DNA from: Clostridia bacterium
GTDB lineage: Bacteria > Bacillota > Clostridia > Oscillospirales > SIG627
Assembly (NCBI GenBank): GCA_017440805.1
Contig: JAFSGN010000015.1
Location: 1-53,575 of the forward strand
Length of the DNA: 53,575 nt
Reading direction: 5' to 3'
The position numbers and the translations under genes were made by a program. A model generated the notes under the pieces. That model searched no databases. It was not told the origin of the DNA and saw only the letters and a program-made list of their open reading frames with translations. Within the stretch, counting starts at the first letter, position 1. Each line of letters begins with the position of its first letter. This document shows, piece by piece, positions 39,069 through 46,005 of this stretch.

Positions 39069-39758
39069 ATGATTGAATTTAACAATGTAAATAAAACATA
39101 CGAAAACGGTACCCGTGCCCTGCACAATGTAAATCTTTGCATAGAACAGGGAGAATTTGTTTTTATTGTAGGTGACTCCGGTGCCGGAAAAACAACTCTC
39201 ACAAAACTTCTTATTTGCGAAGAACGCTTGTCAGGCGGTACTCTTAAGGTAAACGGATATAATCTTTCAAAGATTCCACGCAGAAAAATTCCTTTTTTAC
39301 GCCGTACTATCGGTATGGTTTTTCAGGACTTCCGCCTTTTACCCAATATGACTGCCGCAGAAAATGTATCATTTGCAATGCATGTTATAGGAGAACCGAA
39401 AAAACTCATACAATCAAGAGTAAAGCGGTTTATGGGCCTTGTTGGTCTTTCCGATAAAATGGATTCGTTCCCCAGAGAACTTTCCGGCGGTGAAAAGCAG
39501 CGTGTTGCCCTGGCTCGTGCCCTTGTCAATCGTCCTTCTGTGATTATCGCGGATGAACCGACAGGCAATATTGACCCGGCAATGAGTTATGAAATGATGA
39601 AATTACTGCTTCATATAAATGAGGTTGAAAAAATGACGATAGTTGTCATCACCCATCAACTTGATTTGGTAAACACCTTTAACAAACGCGTAATTACAAT
39701 AAGAGACGGCGCTGTAGTAAGCGATAAGATTGGAGGTACTTACGATGCCATCAAATAA
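39069..39758 (+). CDS. ftsE: Cell-division ABC ATPase FtsE
   Basis: A 229-aa ATPase. Walker A GDSGAGKT (35-42), signature [15 protein letters not shown], Walker [14 protein letters not shown] and switch His VVITHQ. FtsE with FtsX forms a membrane complex that switches on peptidoglycan hydrolases at the septum or side wall. AAAGGTG lies before the ATG. Its 3' end overlaps ftsX by 14 bases and contains the ftsX ribosome site. Confidence 0.95.
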   Translation: MIEFNNVNKTYENGTRALHNVNLCIEQGEFVFIVGDSGAGKTTLTKLLICEERLSGGTLKVNGYNLSKIPRRKIPFLRRTIGMVFQDFRLLPNMTAAENVSFAMHVIGEPKKLIQSRVKRFMGLVGLSDKMDSFPRELSGGEKQRVALARALVNRPSVIIADEPTGNIDPAMSYEMMKLLLHINEVEKMTIVVITHQLDLVNTFNKRVITIRDGAVVSDKIGGTYDAIK

Positions 39759-40683
39759 CCTCCGTTCAAAACAAAAAAAATCCGCTCGCCGTTATAGTCT
39801 GGGTTACTTCTTTAAACTTGCTTTTTTCGGAGTCTTCCGCAATGGCGTTATGTCTTTGGCATCGGTTTTAGTGCTTACATCCTGCCTGATAGTTATGGGA
39901 AGTTTCTGGATAATAACAAAAGTAGTAAATTCCAATATGGAACTCCTTGACGGATATAACAAGATAGTGGCTTTTGTCGATTATGATGCAGATACTGTCA
40001 CGCTCAACAACATCAACGATCGCCTGAAAGATTTCCAGTCCAAAGGATATATTGAAGAATATGAATTTGTATCCCGCGATACCGCGCTTCAGGATGAAAA
40101 AGAAAAGTATGGTGCGGAATATGCAGAACTTTTTGAAAATTATCTTGACGAAAACCCGCTCAAAGACTCTTTTCGTATTACCTATGCAGAAAGTTACAGC
40201 GTACAGGACCTTGTTTACAATCTGCAACAGATTTCGGGAATATCCAGTATATACAATCGTGTAGATATAGCAAAAAGCATTGATGACTTCAAAAATGCCG
40301 CGTCGTTTATCTTCACATGGCTTACCGCCCTTCTGTTTGTAGTTTCTCTTTTTGTTATCAGAAATACAATACAAGCATCTGTTTATGTCAGAAGAGATGA
40401 AATAAGTATTATGTCCTGTGTTGGTGCTACGGGATTCTTTATTACTTTCCCGTATGTCATTGAGGGATTCATTATTGGTACACTCTCGTCTGTTATGGCT
40501 TTTTTAGGGCAAACATATATACATAAGTATGTACTCACCGATGTTGTGGGCAGTTACGGAGTAATAGAAGTTATCCCCTTTGCCCAGGTAAAGTATTACT
40601 ATCTTTTAGGCTTTTTAATAATAGGCGTTGTAACTTCGGTTATATGCAGTATGTCACCTGTCGGAAAATACAGAAAAGTATAG
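39745..40683 (+). CDS. ftsX: Cell-division protein FtsX
   Basis: A 312-aa membrane protein with a cytoplasmic N-terminus, TM1 (~29-52), an external domain (~55-185) that contacts hydrolase activators, then three more membrane spans (FIFTWLTALLFVVSLFVI, the FFITFPYVIEGFIIGTLSS block, YYYLLGFLIIGVVTSVI). I choose ATG 39745 with GGAGGT just upstream; the TTG at 39730 is within that site. No M23/EnvC-type hydrolase gene lies between it and the S41 protease. Confidence 0.93.
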   Translation: MPSNNLRSKQKKSARRYSLGYFFKLAFFGVFRNGVMSLASVLVLTSCLIVMGSFWIITKVVNSNMELLDGYNKIVAFVDYDADTVTLNNINDRLKDFQSKGYIEEYEFVSRDTALQDEKEKYGAEYAELFENYLDENPLKDSFRITYAESYSVQDLVYNLQQISGISSIYNRVDIAKSIDDFKNAASFIFTWLTALLFVVSLFVIRNTIQASVYVRRDEISIMSCVGATGFFITFPYVIEGFIIGTLSSVMAFLGQTYIHKYVLTDVVGSYGVIEVIPFAQVKYYYLLGFLIIGVVTSVICSMSPVGKYRKV

Positions 40684-40720
40684 AAAGGCTGTGGGTTAAT
40701 AGCCGCAGGTTTCTCAGTAA

Positions 40721-41920
40721 GTGAACAGAAAAATTTCTATAAGTGCCGCACTTTGCATAATGTTGCTTGGTATACTTGTTACTTTTCAGATTACAATGCT
40801 TTCGGTAGAACGGCAATATTCTGAAAAACTGGCACAAATAACTAAAAACCAACTTGACTACCAGAAATTATCCACCATCGACCAGATGGTTCGCCGTAAT
40901 TTTGTAAATGCAATTGATGAAGATAATTTGGAAAACAAACTTATCACCGGGTATTTTAATGGTCTTGGTGATAAGTATTCCTATTATATGACACCCGATG
41001 AGTACGCAAAGTACTTGTCTGAAGCCTCCTCCTCCATTGTAGGAATAGGTATTACAGCACACTATGATATTGAAAACGATGCAATTGCTGTTTACAGTGT
41101 AATACCCGACTCCCCTGCCGCTCAATGTGGCATTAAAGCGGGTGACCTTATTTTGTCAGTAGACGGATATTCTGTCAGTGAATACGGTTACTTTACCGTA
41201 TCCGAAATGATTTCGGGAGAAAAAGATACCGTGTGCTCACTTGAGGTGTTGCGTGACGGGCATGAAATGAATTTCAGCATATCAAGAAGTGTTATCAAAA
41301 AAAATTCTGTATATTGGTGTATGATTACAGATAAAACAGCGTATATTTCTATAAGCGAGTTTTCTTCCTCCGCCACCTCACAATTTTTAAATGCTTTGGA
41401 GTTCGTAACATCATCAAATGCCGAATCGGTAATATATGATGTCCGCAATAATCCGGGCGGAGAATTGGAAAGTGTCCGTGCGGTATTGGATGCTCTGCTT
41501 CCGGAAGGTCCTATTGTCCGTATGTACGATTCATCCGGTCAGGAGACAGTTCTGCAAAGCGACCATAGGAATTTCAATATGCCGTCTGTAACACTTATCA
41601 ATATAGGTACCGCAAGTGCAGCAGAACTTTTTGCCGCTGCGCTGAAGGATTACAATATGACTACCCTTGTAGGAGAAACAACCTACGGAAAAGGTACTGC
41701 CCAAACAGTTATCACACTGCCGGACCACAGCGGAATGGTGCTTTCCACAAATATGTATTCTCCGCCAAAGAACGACAGTATAGACGGTATTGGTGTTATA
41801 CCTGATGTAGAGATTAAATCCGGCAATGAAACCTATAATTCTCTGACGCTTCCGGATGCAGAAAAAGACCTGCAGATTAAAAAAGCGTTGGAAATTTTAA
41901 ACAATAATGATAATATTTAA
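40721..41920 (+). CDS. S41-family C-terminal processing protease (CtpA type)
   Basis: A 399-aa membrane-anchored serine protease. An N-terminal anchor (ISISAALCIMLLGILVTFQITML) is followed by a PDZ domain (~95-185; VIPDSPAAQCGIKAGDLILSVDG) and the S41 core with the Ser299/Lys324 dyad (GTASAAELF, TYGKGTAQT). Such proteases trim cell-wall enzymes or regulators. The GTG start has only a weak site (CAGG 12-15 bases upstream), but no better start precedes the anchor. The place after ftsEX suggests a role in controlling wall hydrolysis. Confidence 0.9.
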   Translation: MNRKISISAALCIMLLGILVTFQITMLSVERQYSEKLAQITKNQLDYQKLSTIDQMVRRNFVNAIDEDNLENKLITGYFNGLGDKYSYYMTPDEYAKYLSEASSSIVGIGITAHYDIENDAIAVYSVIPDSPAAQCGIKAGDLILSVDGYSVSEYGYFTVSEMISGEKDTVCSLEVLRDGHEMNFSISRSVIKKNSVYWCMITDKTAYISISEFSSSATSQFLNALEFVTSSNAESVIYDVRNNPGGELESVRAVLDALLPEGPIVRMYDSSGQETVLQSDHRNFNMPSVTLINIGTASAAELFAAALKDYNMTTLVGETTYGKGTAQTVITLPDHSGMVLSTNMYSPPKNDSIDGIGVIPDVEIKSGNETYNSLTLPDAEKDLQIKKALEILNNNDNI

Positions 41921-41945
41921 TACTTTCTGAAAGGAAAAAACAGAA

Positions 41946-42416
41946 ATGAACAGCGAACAGCAGATTTTATTAACCCAAGAGGGATTTGACAAATTAAAAG
42001 CAGAATATGACTATCTCAGACTCACAAGACGCCAGGAGGTTATAGACGCAATTAAAGTTGCAAAAGCCTTTGGTGACTTGTCCGAAAACAGTGAATATGA
42101 CGAGGCAAAAAACGAGCAGGCTGAAGTTGAGCACAAGATTGCCGAACTTGAGGTTATGCTTAAAAATGTCAAAATAATCAAAAAGACCTCCGGAAATGTA
42201 ATTTCAGTCGGAAGCACAATAAAAATTTATGACAAAGACTTTGACGAAGAAATGGTTTATACCATTGTAAGTTCTGCAGAGGCAAACCTTGACGAAGGAC
42301 TTATTTCAGACGAGTCCCCTATCGGAAACGCATTGTTGGGTAAAAAAGTAGGGGAAGTTATTGATGTTGAAACTCCGGGCGGTATAATAAAAATCGAAGT
42401 ATTGGAAATTCAATAA
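41946..42416 (+). CDS. greA: Transcription elongation factor GreA
   Basis: A 156-aa protein. The N-terminal coiled coil (~10-75; EGFDKLKAEYDYLRLTRRQEVIDAIKVAKAFGDLSENSEYDEAKNEQ) carries the conserved acidic tip DLSENSEYDEAK that reaches into the RNA polymerase channel to trigger transcript cleavage. The C-terminal FKBP-like domain (~80-156) binds polymerase. AAAGGAA precedes the ATG. It lies 25 bases from the protease and 27 from lysS; greA-lysS is a common pairing in Firmicutes. Confidence 0.96.
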   Translation: MNSEQQILLTQEGFDKLKAEYDYLRLTRRQEVIDAIKVAKAFGDLSENSEYDEAKNEQAEVEHKIAELEVMLKNVKIIKKTSGNVISVGSTIKIYDKDFDEEMVYTIVSSAEANLDEGLISDESPIGNALLGKKVGEVIDVETPGGIIKIEVLEIQ

Positions 42417-42443
42417 ATTCTTATAACATACAGGAGCGGCAAA

Positions 42444-43943
42444 ATGACAGAAGAAATTTTGACACAAAACACTGAAAACGAAGAAAATGTCGGAAGTGTG
42501 CTGGAAGTACGCAGAAATAAACTTTTTGAACTCCAGAAGAGCAATAACGACCCTTATATGGAAGTAAAATATGATGTTACGGCATACACTGCCGACATCA
42601 AAGAGAACTTTGATGCAATGGATGGTCAGACTGTCTCAATTGCAGGAAGAATTATGTCCCGCCGTGATATGGGTAAGGCAAACTTCTTTGATGTTGCCGA
42701 TTCAAGCGGAAAAATCCAGGTTTATATAAAACTTGACGATGTAGGCGAAGAAATGTTCTCTGCCTATAAAAAATGGGATATCGGTGACATTGTTGGAGTT
42801 GTGGGAAGAGTATTCAAGTCCAAGCGGGGAGAAATTTCCATCCATACAGAAAGTGTAAAACTGCTTTCAAAATCACTCCGTCCCCTGCCTGAAAAGTTTC
42901 ACGGTCTCAAAGACCAGGATTTACGCTATCGTCAGAGATATGTTGACCTTATTGTAAATCCGGATGTAAAGGATACTTTCAAAAAGAGAAGTGAAATCAT
43001 CCGTGAAATAAGAGCATTTCTTGATAACAAAGGATTTCTGGAGGTTGACACCCCTGTTCTCCACACACTGGAAATAGGTGCTGCAGCACGACCTTTTGTT
43101 ACACATCATAACACTCTTGATATAGATATGTATCTCCGTATTGAGACGGAACTTTACCTGAAGCGTCTTATTGTCGGTGGTTTTGACAGAGTTTACGAGG
43201 TAGGACGCATCTTCCGTAATGAAGGAATGTCAATTAAGCACAATCCCGAATTTACATCTATTGAACTTTATCAGGCATACACCGATTATCACGGTATGAT
43301 GGACCTTGTTGAAGAACTTTATTCAGGACTTGCGAAGAAAATCTGCGGAAAAGATATAATCACTTATCAGGGAACAGAAATTAATATGGCATCTCCCTGG
43401 GAACGACTTACTATGGCAGAGTCTGTTAAAAAATATGCCGGTGAGGATTACGACACATGGGAAACTGACGAAATTGCCCGTGAGGTTGCAAAGAAACGCC
43501 ATGTAGAAGTTGAAGATAACGCTACAAAAGGCGATGTACTTATTGCTTTCTTTGATGCCTATGTCGAAGAAAAACTTATCCAACCCACTTTCATATATGA
43601 CTACCCGGTTGAAAACTCTCCCCTTGCAAAGCGTAAAAAATCAAATCCCGCATTTACCGAAAGATTTGAATTTTTCATTTACGCCCGTGAAATGGGTAAT
43701 GCGTTCTCAGAACTTAATGACCCCATTGACCAGCGTCAGAGATTTGAAAAACAAGTTGCGGAAAAACGCGCAGCAGGTGCAAACGCAGAAGTTGACGAAG
43801 ACTTCATCAACGCACTGGAATACGGTATGCCTCCCACAGGCGGACTTGGATTTGGTCTTGACCGTCTGGTTATGTTGCTTACCGACAGTTATTCTATCCG
43901 CGATGTACTTTTGTTCCCGACAATGAAGCCACTTGATAAATAA
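42444..43943 (+). CDS. lysS: Lysyl-tRNA synthetase, class II
   Basis: A 499-aa synthetase. The OB-fold anticodon domain spans ~50-150; motif 1 is [27 protein letters not shown]; motif 2 is [26 protein letters not shown]; motif 3 is [13 protein letters not shown]. The final residues [11 protein letters not shown] lie across a 16-bp repeat that recurs at 45575-45590 followed by an in-frame lysS-like ending PID-stop. So the present 3' end seems to have been replaced when the downstream cassette inserted, with the protein kept intact. Confidence 0.96.
   Translation: MTEEILTQNTENEENVGSVLEVRRNKLFELQKSNNDPYMEVKYDVTAYTADIKENFDAMDGQTVSIAGRIMSRRDMGKANFFDVADSSGKIQVYIKLDDVGEEMFSAYKKWDIGDIVGVVGRVFKSKRGEISIHTESVKLLSKSLRPLPEKFHGLKDQDLRYRQRYVDLIVNPDVKDTFKKRSEIIREIRAFLDNKGFLEVDTPVLHTLEIGAAARPFVTHHNTLDIDMYLRIETELYLKRLIVGGFDRVYEVGRIFRNEGMSIKHNPEFTSIELYQAYTDYHGMMDLVEELYSGLAKKICGKDIITYQGTEINMASPWERLTMAESVKKYAGEDYDTWETDEIAREVAKKRHVEVEDNATKGDVLIAFFDAYVEEKLIQPTFIYDYPVENSPLAKRKKSNPAFTERFEFFIYAREMGNAFSELNDPIDQRQRFEKQVAEKRAAGANAEVDEDFINALEYGMPPTGGLGFGLDRLVMLLTDSYSIRDVLLFPTMKPLDK
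43915..43930 (+). repeat. Left 16-bp direct repeat (attL-like) in lysS
   Basis: TCCCGACAATGAAGCC, identical to 45575-45590; encodes ..PTMKP in the lysS frame. Confidence 0.85.
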
Positions 43944-43972
43944 TGTTGAAATGTCAAGGTTTTAAAGGTGTT

Positions 43973-44003
43973 ACTACACCAAGCTACTGCACCAATGTGT
44001 GCA
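43973..44003 (+). repeat. Left arm-like repeat
   Basis: ACTACACCAA followed by CTACTGCACCAA and TGTGTGCA. It is related to 45426-45465 and 45819-45860. Confidence 0.55.
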
Positions 44004-44032
44004 AACAAGTTGAAAAAAGCGCCTCATGTTTG

Positions 44033-44064
44033 AAAGGACAATGGATAATTCCATTGTCCTTTTC
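44033..44064 (+). terminator. Terminator at the cassette's left end
   Basis: A perfect 12-bp stem (AAAGGACAATGG / CCATTGTCCTTT), 6-base loop, T run. It probably ends lysS transcription now. Confidence 0.85.
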
Positions 44065-44082
44065 TATGATTTGTGTTATAAT
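44054..44082 (+). promoter_or_regulatory. Promoter of the cassette genes, overlapping the terminator
   Basis: TTGTCC (44054-44059), 17 bases, TATAAT (44077-44082) with extended TGT. The -35 box lies in the 3' arm of the terminator hairpin. Confidence 0.7.
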
Positions 44083-44106
44083 ATAAATTGAAAGGTGGTG
44101 GTAAAT

Positions 44107-44283
44107 TTGGAATGGATTTTTGAAGGTATAGGTACGGAACTGTTAAGTTTAGCTATTGGTGCAGTTGTTGGTGGACTAACGGGATACAAAATAGGTGTAA
44201 AAAACAAAGCTAAACAAAATCAAAAAGCGGGAAAGAATTCAACACAGAGTCAGATTGGAAGTGTAACAATAAATGGGAAATGA
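44107..44283 (+). CDS. Small membrane protein with C-terminal Gly/Asn/Gln motif
   Basis: A 58-residue protein from the TTG at 44107, with AAAGGTGGTG 6 bases upstream; GTG 44095 would put the start inside that site. Residues ~8-31 (IGTELLSLAIGAVVGGLTGYKIG) form one Gly-rich membrane helix. A basic stretch (VKNKAK) follows, then a tail containing QKAGKNSTQSQIG and VTING. The tail matches the N-terminus of the next protein (12 of 22 residues). The SQIG core is reminiscent of the short core of amyloid-forming signalling motifs. I know of no characterised homologue. Role inferred: membrane effector or anchor for the 367-aa partner, whose start overlaps it by 11 bases. Confidence 0.65.
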   Translation: MEWIFEGIGTELLSLAIGAVVGGLTGYKIGVKNKAKQNQKAGKNSTQSQIGSVTINGK

Positions 44284-45376
44284 TAAACAAATGCAAAAGG
44301 CTGGAGATAACTCTCAACAACTCATAGTAGAAAGTATGAGTATAAATAGCGGCATCACGGAACAGAGAGCACGAGAAATTTTTACTGAAATGAACGCTAT
44401 AGCTAGAAAAGGATATACACAAGAAGCATATGAGTTGGCTATCAAACGAGTTAATATGTTTGAAGAGCTGTTGATGAACAAAGTTGAGAAAGTTGATGGT
44501 ATGTTGGCTTCTTTCGGTGACCCATCTTTTCAATTCCTTCTTACGGAAGCCCAAAAGAGAGCAGCGGCGGCAGATAGGGATGCAGATATTGAAATGTTAA
44601 CAGAATTGCTTGCTCACCGAGTGGAAAAGAAATCAGATAGAAAAACAAAAGCAAGCATAACAAAAGCTGTTGAAATAATTGATCAGATTGATGATGATGC
44701 ATTATGTGCACTAACATTAGTGCATGCTATAAACAGTTGGATTACTACGAGCGGAAACATTACACAAGGTTTAGACGCTATGAATAACCTGTTTTCTTCT
44801 TTCTGTTATATGGAACTGCCTAAAGGGTTGGAATGGGCATACCACCTTGATGTATTAAATGTTACAAGAGTTTCTTCGATAGGCACATTTAAAAAATTTG
44901 GTGAATATTATCCCGAACAGCTTGATGGCTATTCTTGTGTTGGAATACCACAAAACTCAGAAACGTATCAAAACGCTATTAATATTTTAGCTGAAGCAAA
45001 TCTCCCTGAAGGATTATTGGTTGAACACGAATTAAATGCTGGATATGTTCGCCTAAGTCTGACAAATCGCAATTCAATAAAGGATATTAGTTTGCCAGTT
45101 TTTATAGAACCTAATATGTTGCAATTTAGAAAAGTATCACCTAAAGAGATAGAAGTTCTAAATAATATTTGGGATTTATATTCAAACGATGCACAGTTAA
45201 AGGAAAACGTAAAAAGGGCATTTATGCAAAAATGGGATACATACGAAAGTTTAAAATCTGTTCGTTTGTGGTGGGAAGCTTTGCCACATAGTATAACAAT
45301 TACTCCTACTGGGAAAGTATTGGCTCACGCTAACGCGCAGAGGTATAACAAACAAATTCCTGATATAAATTTATAA
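44273..45376 (+). CDS. LPO_1073/Vpar_1526-like protein, unknown function
   Basis: A 367-aa soluble protein. Residues 5-26 repeat the motif of the small membrane protein (QKAGDNSQQ..., ending SINSG). Then come helical regions: ~30-75 (EQRAREIFTEMNAIARKGYTQEAYELAIKRVNMFEELL), ~88-160 with LLTEAQKRAAAADRDADIEMLTELLAHRVEKKSDRKTKASITKAVEIIDQIDDDALCALTLV, and a mixed C-terminal half with GLLVEHELNAGYVRLSLTN. From memory this fits the uncharacterised LPO_1073/Vpar_1526 family, with a layout loosely like Abi-alpha (DUF4393) proteins. No catalytic motif is visible. It looks more AT-rich than the flanking genes (not measured). It overlaps the small gene, so the pair is coupled. Confidence 0.65.
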   Translation: MGNDKQMQKAGDNSQQLIVESMSINSGITEQRAREIFTEMNAIARKGYTQEAYELAIKRVNMFEELLMNKVEKVDGMLASFGDPSFQFLLTEAQKRAAAADRDADIEMLTELLAHRVEKKSDRKTKASITKAVEIIDQIDDDALCALTLVHAINSWITTSGNITQGLDAMNNLFSSFCYMELPKGLEWAYHLDVLNVTRVSSIGTFKKFGEYYPEQLDGYSCVGIPQNSETYQNAINILAEANLPEGLLVEHELNAGYVRLSLTNRNSIKDISLPVFIEPNMLQFRKVSPKEIEVLNNIWDLYSNDAQLKENVKRAFMQKWDTYESLKSVRLWWEALPHSITITPTGKVLAHANAQRYNKQIPDINL

Positions 45377-45425
45377 TGAATGATTTGGATTTTAGCACAC
45401 AACGCAAAGGGACAGCGACATAGCC

Positions 45426-45465
45426 ACTACACCAACTACACCAAATTACTACACCGTTTTGTGCA
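45426..45465 (+). repeat. Right arm-like repeat cluster
   Basis: ACTACACCAA occurs at 45426-45435 and 45435-45444 and ACTACACC at 45448-45455, followed by TTTTGTGCA. It lies 110 bases inside the right 16-bp repeat. The remaining bases 45377-45574 hold no supportable gene. Confidence 0.6.
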
Positions 45466-45574
45466 TATAATATATAGACTTATGAACACATATGTCAAAT
45501 GCAGTTCTTTAGAAAATCTTGATATAAAGGATTATGCAGACTTATGCAGGGTTATGTCATTATTGGGACCCAAA

Positions 45575-45590
45575 TCCCGACAATGAAGCC
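45575..45590 (+). repeat. Right 16-bp direct repeat (attR-like) with old lysS tail
   Basis: Identical to 43915-43930 and followed by GATTGACTAA, so ATC CCG ACA ATG AAG CCG ATT GAC TAA reads as the end of a LysS protein. Confidence 0.85.
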
Positions 45591-45699
45591 GATTGACTAA
45601 GAAACTGCAATTTTTTAACGCCTATTTGTTCGGGATTTTATATTTCATCTTTATAAATATAGCACAGTTTAATGTTGTGCTTTCTCTCGCTAAATGCGG

Positions 45700-45732
45700 A
45701 AAGCCGGGGATTTGTTGATATCCTTGGCTTTT
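45700..45732 (+). terminator. Displaced lysS terminator candidate
   Basis: AAAGCC...GGCTTT with an inner GGGGAT/ATATCC stem, then TT. A second small hairpin (AGCACA/TGTGCT, 45661-45681, TTCT tail) lies just before it. Both follow the old lysS tail and may be its original terminators. Confidence 0.55.
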
Positions 45733-45818
45733 GCTATTTTTAGATATGACATTTAAAACTATTCATCTTGCAGAAATAATATACAGCTAGTGATAAAAAC
45801 ATCTGAATTTAGCATCAT

Positions 45819-45860
45819 ACTCCAACACCAATGATTGCACTTTTACACCCTTTTGTGCAC
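45819..45860 (+). repeat. Third arm-like repeat, outside the cassette
   Basis: CACCAATGATTGCAC, TTTTACACCC, TTTTGTGCACA; closely resembles 45441-45465 and lies 230 bases beyond the right 16-bp repeat. Confidence 0.5.
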
Positions 45861-45891
45861 ATTTTATATATTCTTCCTCTTATTTTGCGAA

Positions 45892-45939
45892 AAAATCCCC
45901 TTAGCGATAGTATTACAGTTACATCGCTCAGGGGATTTT
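45892..45939 (-). terminator. Terminator of the GH78 gene
   Basis: AAAATCCCC-TT-AGCGAT pairs with ATCGCT-CA-GGGGATTTT. The minus strand then reads TTTTTT; usable in both directions. Confidence 0.85.
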
Positions 45940-46005
45940 ACATTTCGTATTTTTTACTCAACTGTCATTTTGTTAAGTAAACAGTTCTTATTTTATGGGT
46001 TAAGA

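Larger units (their letters stand above)
43915..45590 (+). mobile_element. Putative integrated two-gene cassette in the lysS 3' end
   Basis: The interval is bounded by a perfect 16-bp direct repeat inside the lysS coding end. To the right of the second copy the sequence continues as CCG ATT GAC TAA, a normal LysS ending, showing where the original 3' end was displaced to. Inside are related arm-like repeats near both ends, a terminator, a promoter and two overlapping genes. There is no integrase, so it would be a non-autonomous or decayed element. This is inferred from the repeats; I cannot compare with an empty site. Confidence 0.7.

Noticed and set aside
44107..44283. Small toxin of a type I toxin-antitoxin system
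   Set aside because: One Gly-rich helix would fit, but no antisense RNA promoter or direct-repeat antitoxin layout is visible, and the tail motif shared with the next protein points to a protein partner.
45380..45586. 68-codon frame at the right end of the cassette
   Set aside because: TTG start without a ribosome site; it reads through the arm-like repeats and into the 16-bp repeat in a frame other than lysS.
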